Positions 48,153 to 60,444 are shown, counted from the first letter of the stretch. The stretch is 64,000 nt of DNA from Clusia tigrina (GCA_920105625.2 OV050030.1:316458289-316522288), one strand, 5' to 3'. Made by a program: numbers and translations. Notes: generated by a model from the letters alone, not told the origin.

Positions 48153-48960
48153 TCAAAAATCCCTATGTGCTCTCGAAGGTTTCCATTTAATCTCCTTTAC
48201 CGTGTTCAAATTCTTCTTTTCTGACTTCATCTTAACGTCCCCTTCTTGACATTGGTATGACTTGTGTCCTGTCTTACTATATTTGAAGCACTGTACCTGC
48301 TGCATGTTAACTGTACAATTCTTTGCTACGTGGGACGCATATCCACATTTCAAACATTTCTTTTCACCTGATTGCGATAGACCTTTATCTTCCTTTTCAC
48401 TTTTCGGCTTAAACTCTACTAGTGTTCCTTGATTTCTTTGTAATCTTTTCGTAGATTTTTATCTGTTCCTTTAACTCTTTGATACTTTTGGCTAGGTACA
48501 AGACGGTTTTGTTGAACCTTGAGTCCGGTATCCCTGCCACAAAGTAATCAAACAGACTTGCTTTATCTAAATAAATCTTTTTTCCGATTTCCATCAATGC
48601 ATACAAAAATTCTAAATATGTCCCATTAGATCTCTTTTGTCGGTGTGTCAATATTCTGCGCACCGCTGCTGGACTTAAGCCGACCGCGAAATCTGTAATG
48701 AGAGCCGCTTTCAATTTGTTCCAGTCTTTCAAACCTACTTGACTTTTAATGAGCGACTTCGTTGCCCCCCTCAACAACTGTTTAGCGTAAATAAACTTGT
48801 GAACCTCAGTGCACCCTACAGTTTCTGCATTTTCCTCGAATTGCTCCACCCACTAATTAACATCAAAATTGTCTGTTCCAATAAATAATGCCACGCTGTC
48901 TTGAATATCTTTAAAAGTAAAATGGGGACCCGCAACTGGCCTACAGCTGGCATTCCCTCA
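48153..48960 (-). pseudogene. gypsy gag and nucleocapsid
   Basis: 48,409-48,849: EQFEENAETVGCTEVHKFIY, LLRGATKSLIKSQVGLKDW, RRILTHRQKRSNGTYLEFLY and KSIKELKEQIKIYEKI, a gypsy capsid. 48,153-48,353: two knuckles, KCGYASHVAKNC intact and CFKYSKTGHKSYQC with the second Cys replaced by Tyr. Upstream 48,960-49,242 holds a poly-T and noncoding leader; no LTR recognised. Confidence 0.75.
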
Positions 48961-49242
48961 GATCCTTCTTCCGTCCGTCAATGGTAAGTCTAACTCCCTA
49001 ATTTTCGTCTTCAATAACATTAGTATCATATTCAAAATTTCCTAAGCATCCATTTAAAACAAAAATTTTTTTTTCAATTTACAATTTAAAATATATCAAA
49101 GCTAAAAGCTTAAAACGAATTATTTTTACATATATCAAAGATTTAAATTTTCCTTCTACTTTTTCCTGCTCTTCTTCTCCTTTCCTTCGAATTGGCTCTC
49201 GTCACCATGGGTTTTTTCGCTCGCTTCATGTCGCTTCATGTC

Positions 49243-49559
49243 GAACCAAATCTACATGATTTCTTAATATTAAATCTGGTTTAATATTTATTAATTACAA
49301 CTGGTTTAATATTTATTAATTACAACTGGTTTAATATTTATTAATTACAACTGGTTTAATATTTATTAATTACAAATGGTTTAATATTTATTAATTACAA
49401 CTGGTTTAATATTTATTAATTACAACTGGTGCACTCTAAGTCTTAAATTCATCTGATCTATCCTTCAATTCGTTCTTCTTTTATATACTTAATTTATGTC
49501 ATGATAAAACAATTCCTATTAAATTTGCCGTAGGAGATTTCATGGGAATTGTTTTTACA
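49243..49559 (-). repeat. Partial 3' LTR of tandem gypsy, with 25-bp repeats
   Basis: Shares 317 bp with the two full LTRs, then diverges to the left at 49,243. Minus-strand start TGTAAAAACAATTCC at 49,559. Six tandem 25-bp units (CTGGTTTAATATTTATTAAT...) run from 49,276 to 49,425. The rest of the LTR is missing, replaced by sequence adjoining the neighbouring gypsy. Confidence 0.85.
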
Positions 49560-50685
49560 TTATGATTCTTTCTTTTTTTGATTCTTTATGTTTACAAAAT
49601 CTGGCTGTAATTTTATTTCTCCTACATTCTTTCCTAAATACAGTGGTCTCTTCTTGTTTTGGTTCCGGTTCTTCTCTTGTTTCGTTCAGTTTGTCTATTT
49701 TTTTGTGAGTGAGGTTTTCTACTTTTTTCTTAATGGTTGGGTATAGGGTGTCGTGGAAGGTCCGTAGATTTTGTAGGTATTCATGTTCTGTATTAAATGT
49801 TAAATTCTTGCAAAATTTATATGGCCTGCCGAAAAATAGTTCGTAGGGTGTTAACTTAGTTGTGGAGTGAATTGCATTATTATAAGTGATGAGGGTTTCG
49901 GAAAATATTTCATTGTGTTCGGTTTTAATTTTGTCTTCTTTCCTTTTTGTCAGTATGATCCTATAAATTTCTGTTAAGGTGGAGTGTAATCTCTCCACAG
50001 GAGCGTTGCTAGAGGTTTGTTGGAAAGTTCCGAAGTGAAGGTTTATATCGAATTGTCTACAGAAATCTTTAAATATGTTGCAATTGAATTCGGATCTTTG
50101 GTCACAAACAATCTTTTTAGGTATGCCGAATAGACCCACGAAATTTTTGAAAACGTCTAATACATGTATACTGTTTCTTGAAGTTAAGGAGTAGCCTGTT
50201 GCAAATTTCGGACATTTGCCTATTATTGTGAGTATCTGATTATGGTTAATGCAATATATGTCAATGTGTACAATGTCAAGAGGTTTTAATGGTATTTCTG
50301 TTTTTAAATATGTAGGTTTTGGGGGGTTTCTATCGTACTTTTGTGTATTACAAATTTCGCAGTTATTTATTGTTCTTACTATTTTTTGCTTCATGAAGGG
50401 AAAGTAATACCGTTGTTTTAAGTGTAGATGTGTCTCGTTAATGCCTCTGTGGTTGGAATTAGTGTGGTATTCGCGAATTGTTTTTTCTTGTTCGTCGTCT
50501 GTTACAATGTCTATTAGGATATCTTTACATCGGATTGGTTTGAAAAGTTTACTATTAGAGAAATATTGTGAGTATATTTTCTGTATTTGTTTAAAAATTT
50601 CTTCGTCACTAACGATAGCTACTTGCTTATTAGGTGGCATGTGATTTTTGAGGATGTTAATTATATCGTAGTCTGTGAATTCCAT
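49555..50685 (-). CDS. pol: gypsy integrase (tandem copy 1)
   Basis: 376-codon open frame. Zinc finger REYHTNSNHRGINETHLHL ... NNCEICN (HHCC). Core: DIVHIDIYCIN with the first Asp, IVCDQRSEFN with the second, and NAPVERLHSTLTEI with the Glu, so DDE is intact. The segment after the first Asp reads IIGKCPKFATGY where relatives have 'IDKFSKFA'. C-terminus has ELFFGRPYKF, then a Lys/Glu-rich tail. The stop overlaps the first bases of the LTR. It is part of pol; no independent start is implied. The residues are identical to copy 2. Confidence 0.85.
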   Translation of the reverse strand: MEFTDYDIINILKNHMPPNKQVAIVSDEEIFKQIQKIYSQYFSNSKLFKPIRCKDILIDIVTDDEQEKTIREYHTNSNHRGINETHLHLKQRYYFPFMKQKIVRTINNCEICNTQKYDRNPPKPTYLKTEIPLKPLDIVHIDIYCINHNQILTIIGKCPKFATGYSLTSRNSIHVLDVFKNFVGLFGIPKKIVCDQRSEFNCNIFKDFCRQFDINLHFGTFQQTSSNAPVERLHSTLTEIYRIILTKRKEDKIKTEHNEIFSETLITYNNAIHSTTKLTPYELFFGRPYKFCKNLTFNTEHEYLQNLRTFHDTLYPTIKKKVENLTHKKIDKLNETREEPEPKQEETTVFRKECRRNKITARFCKHKESKKERIIM

Positions 50686-50763
50686 TTGTTTTATTGTTCG
50701 TCTCTGTTTATTTCTAAAAAGGTTTTGTACTGTTATTTCTGGTTGTCCTTTTTCGATTATAAT

Positions 50764-51885
50764 TTAGATATTAAATTCATTAAGAGGGCGCTCCGAAATA
50801 AAAATTCCGTCATTTAGATTCTCATTAGCCGAATGGGTAGTTGTTCCTGATGTACCTTGGTCTGATGTTATGTCATTAAGGTTGATGTCTGTTAGTTTTT
50901 CATTAGTTTTGTCAATTTCGATTCTGCTCAGGGCATCAGCGTTTTTTTTTTTTTTTTTTTTTCTGTTCTGTTTGCCCTTTTTGTAGGTAACATTATAGTC
51001 GAACTCTTCTAATTTTAGTCTCCATCTCACAAGTTTGGAGTTTGGATCTTTGAGACTCATCATCCAAGTTAGTGGACGGTGGTCGGTAACTATTGTAAAC
51101 TTGTGGCCGTACAGGTATGGGCGAAAGTACTTCGTGGCCCAAACAATGGCTAAGAGTTCCTTCTCAATTGTGGAATAGTTTACTTCTGATTCGCATAGGG
51201 TGCGACTGGCGTAACATATGGGTTTATCACTCCCGATATTGCCTTGAGAAAGGACTGCTCCTATAGCGAAATTACTGGCGTCCGTTGTCAAAATGAAAGG
51301 TTTAGTGAAATCAGGGTATTGTAAGATTGGATCGTTCATCAGAAGCTCTTTACATGTTTCGAATGCGTTTACATATTCCTGGCTAAAATTAATCTTACTA
51401 CCTTTCTTTAAGCAGTTTGTCAATGGTTTTGTTATTTTAGTGAAGTCTCTGATAAATTTCCTATAGTATCCCAGAAGTCCTAGAAACGATTTTATTTGTT
51501 TTGGTGTTTTTGGTATTGGGAATTTTTGTACAGCGCTAATCTTTCCTGGGTTCGGTTTGATGCCGTCAGTGGACACAATGTGACCGAGAAATTCAATTTC
51601 TTTTCTGAGGAATTCCGATTTATCCAACTGGACTTTGAAGTTTGAGGATCGCAATTTTCCGAATACTGATTTGAGATTTAGAATATGTTCATCGAGGGAT
51701 GTTGAGAAAACGATGATATCATCCAGATATACTAGGCAGACCTTTCCTATGATCTCTTCTAGAACATTGTCCATTACACGTTGAAAAGTGGAAGGGGCAT
51801 TTCTCAATCCGAAAGGCATGCGGATATATTCAAAATGACCTCCATCAACTGTAAAAGCGGTTTTTGAGATATCTTTTGGATTCAT
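50764..51885 (-). pseudogene. pol: gypsy RT palm, RNase H and tether (tandem copy 1)
   Basis: [32 protein letters not shown] (intact YLDD), [26 protein letters not shown]; RNase [48 protein letters not shown]. The RNase H/tether has a run of Lys codons from a 21-base T tract (+ strand 50,942-50,962) just before NADALSRIE. The frame stays open through it here, ending LNEFNI. It is cut from the RT fingers by a TAG at 51,928. Confidence 0.85.
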
Positions 51886-51927
51886 CTCAATTTGATGAAA
51901 ACCACTAGCAAGATCTAGAGTGGAGAA

Positions 51928-52368
51928 CTACAGGCATTTTCCCATTTTCTCCAATATATCTGAAATATTGGGTAATGGATAGCGATCTGCGATAGTTTTC
52001 TCGTTAAGCTTCCTATAGTCAATCACTAGACGCCATTTCTGCTTACCGCTGGCGTCTCGTGTTTTGGGGACAATCCAGACTGGTGCACTCCAAGGCGAGT
52101 AGCTAGGTTTAATAATTCCTTGGGAAAGCATTTTGTTAATTTGCATTTTAACTTCTTCTTTGTGGACGTGTGGGTATCTGTAGGATTTTGTGTGGATAGG
52201 TATATCATCTGAGTTTGGTATTGTATGTTTAATTTTGTTAGTGAAGGTCAGATTCTGATTTTCTTTGTAGACTATTGTTCCGTATTGTTTGCAAAGTTTC
52301 AGTAAGGCATTTAGTTCTTCTTTATTTAGGTGATTAGTTACATTTACATTCACGTTCCCAGTTAACAT
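51928..52368 (-). pseudogene. pol: gypsy RT fingers (tandem copy 1)
   Basis: IPIHTKSYRYPHVHKEEVKM, INKMLSQGIIKPSYSPWSAP, VWIVPKTRD, KWRLVIDYRKLNEKTIADRY are RT motifs. TAG at 51,928-51,930 interrupts [19 protein letters not shown]; the catalytic Asp of STLDLAS is just downstream. The same stop exists in copy 2. Confidence 0.85.
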
Positions 52369-52444
52369 CTATGGTATGTGTTTCTATGTAGTCTGAGGTG
52401 TTGTATTTTTCTACTTTTATTGGTTGTTCGAAAAAGAGTTCCTG

Positions 52445-52982
52445 CTAGTTGTTTGATTTATTTACTATCTCCATTCGACTGATCCAATTGCTTGAGTTGT
52501 ATAGACCTGGAGAAATTTCTAAGTCGCTCGAAATTATTGTCAGTTCGTTATAAAAAGTCCCTTCTTCTAAATCGACTGGTATCGGAATAATTGTTTTTGA
52601 AGTGGCTGGAATTAAGTGTCTCTCTGAAGTGGTGTTTGATTTTATTAGGATTGGAATTATTGTTTTTGGTGTCGTCACGGTGTGCTGTTTTAAAATGGAT
52701 AATTGCCTCTAAATTTTTTAATACGTCAATTCCCAATAAACCATAAAAATAGCAGTGAAATTTGAAAACTAGAAATTCTAAGTTTCCAACCTCTTTGAAT
52801 TCTTTAAAAGTGGGAAAAAATTCTCTTTTATCTAGGGTATACTTATGAAGAATTGTTTTTATTGTGACGGGTTGACACTCGATGTAATTTTCTGGTGAGA
52901 CAAATTCAGGATTGATGAAGGACGAGGTGGCTCCTGTATCTATTAAAAATCTTAAGGGTCGCCCAAAAGGTGATGAAATCAA
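52445..52982 (-). pseudogene. pol: gypsy protease (tandem copy 1)
   Basis: RPLRFLIDTGATSSFINPEF carries an intact DTGA site. Then FKFHCYFYGLLGIDVLKNLE, the conserved C-terminal part. A frameshift near 52,670 shifts to IPATSKTIIPIPVDLEEGTF and ISPGLYNSSNW (52,445-52,678). Confidence 0.8.
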
Positions 52983-53017
52983 AATGTAGGGTAAAGCACA
53001 TCCGTGTTTGTTGACGT

Positions 53018-54199
53018 CTATGTATCCGATCGGTTCCTTGAGGCATATAGGGGAAAATTTATTGTTTCTTCAATGTTAGAGGTTTCCTGATTATCTGATT
53101 CTGCGTGTTGAGCTAGATTTTCTTGATTGATATTATGAAATTCGTTGTTTCTAGATGCCCTTGTAAAATTAGTTCTATTGCTTTGGAAGTTAGAATAGCC
53201 AGTTTTATTGTCGGGTTCTTGCTTGAGTGGCATAATTGCTTGTCTAGGAGTAAAGGGTTGATTAAAGTAGTTATTGTTTGGTCTACCGGTACCACGCTGA
53301 AATTGCCTATTATAAGGATTAGAGTTATACTGGCTATTCGTTTGATATGGGGTAACTTGATTATGGGGTCTATTATTTCTTTGGTATGAATATTGTCTAC
53401 TATCGTGATATTGATTATTCTGATGGTATGGTTGAAAATCGGTTTTGGTCCGACTATATTGCTTGTATGTAGTAATATTTTGTTCTTTGAGGCAAAATGA
53501 TAATGCTGTTTGCATATCCTCAGGACGCATAGCTCTTATTATTGCACCCATTGGTTCTTTTAACCCGGATAGAAATGTGTTTAGACACATTTCTGTGAAA
53601 AGTTCTCTTTTCGATGAGAGTACTTTGTGGTCTTTTTCACCAATAAGGATACAATTAAGAAGAGCCGCTTGAATTTCAACGATTTCTTTGTGAAATTCTT
53701 CAATGGGTTTATTAAATTGTTTTATATTATGTAGGTCTCTGATAAGGGTAGTTTCTGTTCTCTTGTCTGAAAAAGTGTTAGTTAATGTCGTTTTAATACA
53801 ATTCTAGTCCAATGGTGTAAGATACGTGTTTAAGAAGTCATTTGCTGGTCCTTGAATTTTGTTCCTAATTGCTCTTAGGAGCATATGTCCGTACGGAGTC
53901 TGTTCTGTCCCTTTGATTAACATTAAGATTTCTTCCACATTTGTAATGAAATTATACAATTGGCGTGGGTTGCCATCGTATGGGGGAAGATCTTTGATAA
54001 TGTCAGGTATTCGTAAGGTATTGAAAATATCTTGTGTATTAATTTGGAACTGTGGTGGTTGGGGTTGTTGTTGCGTTTGTATGTTTTGGGGTTGTGGGTT
54101 TGCCATTTCAATTTCTTCTGGAATTGAGTTCAGACCTCTATACTTTTTGCTTGTACTTAGTTTTGACAGTGCTAAAGTTTTAGCTTTTCTTTTGAACAT
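53018..54199 (-). pseudogene. gag: gypsy gag (tandem copy 1)
   Basis: ATG at 54,199 (FKRKAKTLALSK) or the internal MANPQ, Gln/Pro-rich N-terminus, then DIIKDLPPYDGNPRQLYNFI, GHMLLRAIRNKIQGPANDFL. TAG at 53,804-53,806 splits it; the same frame continues with TTLTNTFSDKRTETTLIRDL, EEFHKEIVEIQ and CLNTFLSGLKEPMGAIIRAM (a capsid signature of mdg1/17.6-like elements). The last part is Asn/Gln/Arg-rich (YQRNNRPHNQ) without a CCHC knuckle. Confidence 0.8.
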
Positions 54200-54501
54200 A
54201 AATTTTTTTTGTATGGGATTTTAAGAATAATTTACAGTTTGTTCGTTTCAATTGAGTAATAACAAATATTCTTGACAATGGTTTACAATATAAAATATGT
54301 TTATATAAAAAAAAATTTTGTATTTTTCAGAATTTTTGAAATTTAGGTGGTAAATATAATTAACTCACAAGCAGTGTCCTATTATGATCTTCATTGAGAA
54401 ATAGTGTGCAATTCTGTATTTGTGGTTCTTTCGACAGTCAACCAAGATATTTGTTTGAGAGCTGGTTTTGGCGGTAAATGGATTGAAATCCAACGACGAT
54501 T

Positions 54502-54518
54502 CCAGGATGTTCGCTCCA
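54502..54518 (-). other. Primer-binding site (copy 1)
   Basis: Minus strand TGGAGCGAACATCCTGG directly after the LTR end ...CTAGTTAT. The tRNA is not identified. The leader up to gag (54,200-54,501) has nothing else. Confidence 0.55.
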
Positions 54519-55504
54519 ATAACTAGAATTCACTTGATATGCAGTCAAGGAATCCTGTATTATTTTTAATTCTTTTATTTTAAAAAATTTTTTAATTTTT
54601 TTATTTTTTATTTTTTTTATTTTTTTATTATTATTATTTTTTTTTTTTTGTTTAATTAGAATTCACTTGATATGCAGTCAAGGAATCCTGTATTATTTTT
54701 AATTATTTTATTTAATTAAATTTTTTTTTTTTTTAAATTAGAATTCACTTGATATGCACTCAAGGAATCCTGTATTATTTTTAATTATTTAATTTAATAA
54801 AATTTTTTGTTTTTTTTTTTTGTTTAATTAGAATTCACTTGATATGCAGTCAAGGAATCCTGTATTATTTTTAATTATTTTATTTATTTAAATTTTTTGT
54901 TTTTTTTTTTTTTGTTTAATTAGAATTCACTTGATATGCAGTCAAGGAATCCTGTATTATTTTTAATTGTTCTATTTTTATTTATATTTTATATTTTTTT
55001 TATTATATTATATAGTTTTTTTTTATATGTCTGTATATATTTTGGTTTAAGAATATTTTACTTCACACGGGTAGAGCATTTTTAAAACACAACTGAAAAA
55101 CCGTCGCCGCCAACCGTACGACTGCGCCACTTACGTCTGCTGTCGAAGAGTTCAACACAAAAGAACCAAATCTACATGATTTCTTAATATTAAATCTGGT
55201 TTAATATTTATTAATTACAACTGGTTTAATATTTATTAATTACAAATGGTTTAATATTTATTAATTACAACTGGTTTAATATTTATTAATTACAACTGGT
55301 TTAATATTTATTAATTACAAATGGTTTAATATTTATTAATTACAACTTGTTTAATATTTATTAATTACAACTGGTGCACTCTAAGTCTTAAATTCATCTG
55401 ATCTATCCTTCAATTCGTTCTTCTTTTATATACTTAATTTATGTCATGATAAAACAATTCCTATTAAATTTGCCGTAGGAGATTTCATGGGAATTGTTTT
55501 TACA
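54519..55504 (-). repeat. Shared full LTR between tandem gypsy copies
   Basis: Acts as 5' LTR of copy 1 and 3' LTR of copy 2. Contains five copies of AGAATTCACTTGATATGCAG-type subrepeats (54,525; 54,658; 54,740; 54,830; 54,922) separated by poly-T/AT, a unique central part with a GC-rich CCGTCGCCGCCAACCG (near 55,100), and seven 25-bp units (55,196-55,370). About 985 bp. Confidence 0.85.
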
Positions 55505-56630
55505 TTATGATTCTTTCTTTTTTTGATTCTTTATGTTTACAAAATCTGGCTGTAATTTTATTTCTCCTACATTCTTTCCTAAATACAGTGGTCTCTTCTT
55601 GTTTTGGTTCCGGTTCTTCTCTTGTTTCGTTCAGTTTGTCTATTTTTTTGTGAGTGAGGTTTTCTACTTTTTTCTTAATGGTTGGGTATAGGGTGTCGTG
55701 GAAGGTCCGTAGATTTTGTAGGTATTCATGTTCTGTATTAAATGTTAAATTCTTGCAAAATTTATATGGCCTGCCGAAAAATAGTTCGTAGGGTGTTAAC
55801 TTAGTTGTGGAGTGAATTGCATTATTATAAGTGATGAGGGTTTCGGAAAATATTTCATTGTGTTCGGTTTTAATTTTGTCTTCTTTCCTTTTTGTCAGTA
55901 TGATCCTATAAATTTCTGTTAAGGTGGAGTGTAATCTCTCCACAGGAGCGTTGCTAGAGGTTTGTTGGAAAGTTCCGAAGTGAAGGTTTATATCGAATTG
56001 TCTACAGAAATCTTTAAATATGTTGCAATTGAATTCGGATCTTTGGTCACAAACAATCTTTTTAGGTATGCCGAATAGACCCACGAAATTTTTGAAAACG
56101 TCTAATACATGTATACTGTTTCTTGAAGTTAAGGAGTAGCCTGTTGCAAATTTCGGACATTTGCCTATTATTGTGAGTATCTGATTATGGTTAATGCAAT
56201 ATATGTCAATGTGTACAATGTCAAGAGGTTTTAATGGTATTTCTGTTTTTAAATATGTAGGTTTTGGGGGGTTTCTATCGTACTTTTGTGTATTACAAAT
56301 TTCGCAGTTATTTATTGTTCTTACTATTTTTTGCTTCATGAAGGGAAAGTAATACCGTTGTTTTAAGTGTAGATGTGTCTCGTTAATGCCTCTGTGGTTG
56401 GAATTAGTGTGGTATTCGCGAATTGTTTTTTCTTGTTCGTCGTCTGTTACAATGTCTATTAGGATATCTTTACACCGGATTGGTTTGAAAAGTTTACTAT
56501 TAGAGAAATATTGTGAGTATATTTTCTGTATTTGTTTAAAAATTTCTTCGTCACTAACGATAGCTACTTGCTTATTAGGTGGCATGTGATTTTTGAGGAT
56601 GTTAATTATATCGTAGTCTGTGAATTCCAT
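55500..56630 (-). CDS. pol: gypsy integrase (tandem copy 2)
   Basis: Translates identically to copy 1 over 376 codons, though at least one silent difference exists (near 56,474). All HHCC and DDE residues are present. Flanked 3' by the shared LTR. Confidence 0.85.
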   Translation of the reverse strand: MEFTDYDIINILKNHMPPNKQVAIVSDEEIFKQIQKIYSQYFSNSKLFKPIRCKDILIDIVTDDEQEKTIREYHTNSNHRGINETHLHLKQRYYFPFMKQKIVRTINNCEICNTQKYDRNPPKPTYLKTEIPLKPLDIVHIDIYCINHNQILTIIGKCPKFATGYSLTSRNSIHVLDVFKNFVGLFGIPKKIVCDQRSEFNCNIFKDFCRQFDINLHFGTFQQTSSNAPVERLHSTLTEIYRIILTKRKEDKIKTEHNEIFSETLITYNNAIHSTTKLTPYELFFGRPYKFCKNLTFNTEHEYLQNLRTFHDTLYPTIKKKVENLTHKKIDKLNETREEPEPKQEETTVFRKECRRNKITARFCKHKESKKERIIM

Positions 56631-56706
56631 TTGTTTTATTGTTCGTCTCTGTTTATTTCTAAAAAGGTTTTGTACTGTTATTTCTGGTTGTCCTTTTTCG
56701 ATTATA

Positions 56707-57829
56707 ATTTAGATATTAAATTCATTAAGAGGGCGCTCCGAAATAAAAATTCCGTCATTTAGATTCTCATTAGCCGAATGGGTAGTTGTTCCTGATGTAC
56801 CTTGGTCTGATGTTATGTCATTAAGGTTGATGTCTGTTAGTTTTTCATTAGTTTTGTCAATTTCGATTCTGCTCAGGGCATCAGCGTTTTTTTTTTTTTT
56901 TTTTTTCTGTTCTGTTTGCCCTTTTTGTAGGTAACATTATAGTCGAACTCTTCTAATTTTAGTCTCCATCTCACAAGTTTGGAGTTTGGATCTTTGAGAC
57001 TCATCATCCAAGTTAGTGGACGGTGGTCGGTAACTATTGTAAACTTGTGGCCGTACAGGTATGGGCGAAAGTACTTCGTGGCCCAAACAATGGCTAAGAG
57101 TTCCTTCTCAATTGTGGAATAGTTTACTTCTGATTCGCATAGGGTGCGACTGGCGTAACATATGGGTTTATCACTCCCGATATTGCCTTGAGAAAGGACT
57201 GCTCCTATAGCGAAATTACTGGCGTCCGTTGTCAAAATGAAAGGTTTAGTGAAATCAGGGTATTGTAAGATTGGATCGTTCATCAGAAGCTCTTTACATG
57301 TTTCGAATGCGTTTACATATTCCTGGCTAAAATTAATCTTACTACCTTTCTTTAAGCAGTTTGTCAATGGTTTTGTTATTTTAGTGAAGTCTCTGATAAA
57401 TTTCCTATAGTATCCCAGAAGTCCTAGAAACGATTTTATTTGTTTTGGTGTTTTTGGTATTGGGAATTTTTGTACAGCGCTAATCTTTCCTGGGTTCGGT
57501 TTGATGCCGTCAGTGGACACAATGTGACCGAGAAATTCAATTTCTTTTCTGAGGAATTCCGATTTATCCAACTGGACTTTGAAGTTTGAGGATCGCAATT
57601 TTCCGAATACTGATTTGAGATTTAGAATATGTTCATCGAGGGATGTTGAGAAAACGATGATATCATCCAGATATACTAGGCAGACCTTTCCTATGATCTC
57701 TTCTAGAACATTGTCCATTACACGTTGAAAAGTGGAAGGGGCATTTCTCAATCCGAAAGGCATGCGGATATATTCAAAATGACCTCCATCAACTGTAAAA
57801 GCGGTTTTTGAGACATCTTTTGGATTCAT
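56707..57829 (-). pseudogene. pol: gypsy RT palm/RNase H (tandem copy 2)
   Basis: Same motifs as copy 1, one residue change near the start (KDVSK for KDISK). The T tract is 20 bases (56,887-56,906), one fewer, which shifts the frame and ends the protein at ...KKKKTLMP (56,873). The rest to 56,707 is out of frame. Confidence 0.85.
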
Positions 57830-57871
57830 CTCAATTTGATGAAAACCACTAGCAAGATCTAGAGTGGAGAA

Positions 57872-58312
57872 CTACAGGCATTTTCCCATTTTCTCCAATA
57901 TATCTGAAATATTGGGTAATGGATAGCGATCTGCGATAGTTTTCTCGTTAAGCTTCCTATAGTCAATCACTAGACGCCATTTCTGCTTACCGCTGGCGTC
58001 TCGTGTTTTGGGGACAATCCAGACTGGTGCACTCCAAGGCGAGTAGCTAGGTTTAATAATTCCTTGGGAAAGCATTTTGTTAATTTGCATTTTAACTTCT
58101 TCTTTGTGGACGTGTGGGTATCTGTAGGATTTTGTGTGGATAGGTATATCATCTGAGTTTGGTATTGTATGTTTAATTTTGTTAGTGAAGGTCAGATTCT
58201 GATTTTCTTTGTAGACTATTGTTCCGTATTGTTTGCAAAGTTTCAGTAAGGCATTTAGTTCTTCTTTATTTAGGTGATTAGTTACATTTACATTCACGTT
58301 CCCAGTTAACAT
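57872..58312 (-). pseudogene. pol: gypsy RT fingers (tandem copy 2)
   Basis: Protein identical to copy 1, with the same TAG at the same codon. Confidence 0.85.
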
Positions 58313-58388
58313 CTATGGTATGTGTTTCTATGTAGTCTGAGGTGTTGTATTTTTCTACTTTTATTGGTTGTTCGAAAAAGAGTTCCTG

Positions 58389-58926
58389 CTAGTTGTTTGA
58401 TTTATTTACTATCTCCATTCGACTGATCCAATTGCTTGAGTTGTATAGACCTGGAGAAATTTCTAAGTCGCTCGAAATTATTGTCAGTTCGTTATAAAAA
58501 GTCCCTTCTTCTAAATCGACTGGTATCGGAATAATTGTTTTTGAAGTGGCTGGAATTAAGTGTCTCTCTGAAGTGGTGTTTGATTTTATTAGGATTGGAA
58601 TTATTGTTTTTGGTGTCGTCACGGTGTGCTGTTTTAAAATGGATAATTGCCTCTAAATTTTTTAATACGTCAATTCCCAATAAACCATAAAAATAGCAGT
58701 GAAATTTGAAAACTAGAAATTCTAAGTTTCCAACCTCTTTGAATTCTTTAAAAGTGGGAAAAAATTCTTTTTTATCTAGGGTATACTTATGAAGAATTGT
58801 TTTTATTGTGACGGGTTGACACTCGATGTAATTTTCTGGTGAGACAAATTCAGGATTGATGAAGGACGAGGTGGCTCCTGTATCTATTAAAAATCTTAAG
58901 GGTCGCCCAAAAGGTGATGAAATCAA
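58389..58926 (-). pseudogene. pol: gypsy protease (tandem copy 2)
   Basis: Intact DTGA site. Same frameshift position as copy 1 and one residue difference (LDKKEFF for LDKREFF). Confidence 0.8.
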
Positions 58927-58961
58927 AATGTAGGGTAAAGCACATCCGTGTTTGTTGACGT

Positions 58962-60142
58962 CTATGTATCCGATCGGTTCCTTGAGGCATATAGGGGAAA
59001 ATTTATTGTTTCTTCAATGTTAGAGGTTTCCTGATTATCTGATTCTGCGTGTTGAGCTAGATTTTCTTGATTGATATTATGAAATTCGTTGTTTCTAGAT
59101 GCCCTTGTAAAATTAGTTCTATTGCTTTGGAAGTTAGAATAGCCAGTTTTATTGTCGGGTTCTTGCTTGAGTGGCATAATTGCTTGTCTAGGAGTAAAGG
59201 GTTGATTAAAGTGGTTATTGTTTGGTCTACCGGTACCACGCTGAAATTGCCTATTATAAGGATTAGAGTTATACTGGCTATTCGTTTGATATGGGGTAAC
59301 TTGATTATGGGGTCTATTATTTCTTTGGTATGAATATTGTCTACTATCGTGATATTGATTATTCTGATGGTATGGTTGAAAATCGGTTTTGGTCCGACTA
59401 TATTGCTTGTATGTAGTAATATTTTGTTCTTTGAGGCAAAATGATAATGCTGTTTGCATATCCTCAGGACGCATAGCTCTTATTATTGCACCCATTGGTT
59501 CTTTTAACCCGGATAGAAATGTGTTTAGACACATTTCTGTGAAAAGTTCTCTTTTCGATGAGAGTACTTTGTGGTCTTTTTCACCAATAAGGATACAATT
59601 AAGAAGAGCCGCTTGAATTTCAACGATTTCTTTGTGAAATTCTTCAATGGGTTTATTAAATTGTTTTATATTATGTAGGTCTCTGATAAGGGTAGTTTCT
59701 GTTCTCTTGTCTGAAAAAGTGTTAGTTAATGTCGTTTAATACAATTCTAGTCCAATGGTGTAAGATACGTGTTTAAGAAGTCATTTGCTGGTCCTTGAAT
59801 TTTGTTCCTAATTGCTCTTAGGAGCATATGTCCGTACGGAGTCTGTTCTGTCCCTTTGATTAACATTAAGATTTCTTCCACATTTGTAATGAAATTATAC
59901 AATTGGCGTGGGTTGCCATCGTATGGGGGAAGATCTTTGATAATGTCAGGTATTCGTAAGGTATTGAAAATATCTTGTGTATTAATTTGGAACTGTGGTG
60001 GTTGGGGTTGTTGTTGCGTTTGTATGTTTTGGGGTTGTGGGTTTGCCATTTCAATTTCTTCTGGAATTGAGTTCAGACCTCTATACTTTTTGCTTGTACT
60101 TAGTTTTGACAGTGCTAAAGTTTTAGCTTTTCTTTTGAACAT
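58962..60142 (-). pseudogene. gag: gypsy gag (tandem copy 2)
   Basis: Shares the TAG after TPLD (59,747-59,749). It has also lost one T near 59,736, so the two halves of gag are now in different frames. Confidence 0.8.
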
Positions 60143-60444
60143 AAATTTTTTTTGTATGGGATTTTAAGAATAATTTACAGTTTGTTCGTTTCAATTGAGT
60201 AATAACAAATATTCTTGACAATGGTTTACAATATAAAATATGTTTATATAAAAAAAAATTTTGTATTTTTCAGAATTTTTGAAATTTAGGTGGTAAATAT
60301 AATTAACTCACAAGCAGTGTCCTATTATGATCTTCATTGAGAAATAGTGTGCAATTCTGTATTTGTGGTTCTTTCGACAGTCAACCAAGATATTTGTTTG
60401 AGAGCTGGTTTTGGCGGTAAATGGATTGAAATCCAACGACGATT

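Noticed and set aside
49276..49430. Regular 25-bp direct repeats resembling a CRISPR array
   Set aside because: The units are contiguous with no unique spacers, lie inside an LTR and the context is eukaryotic.
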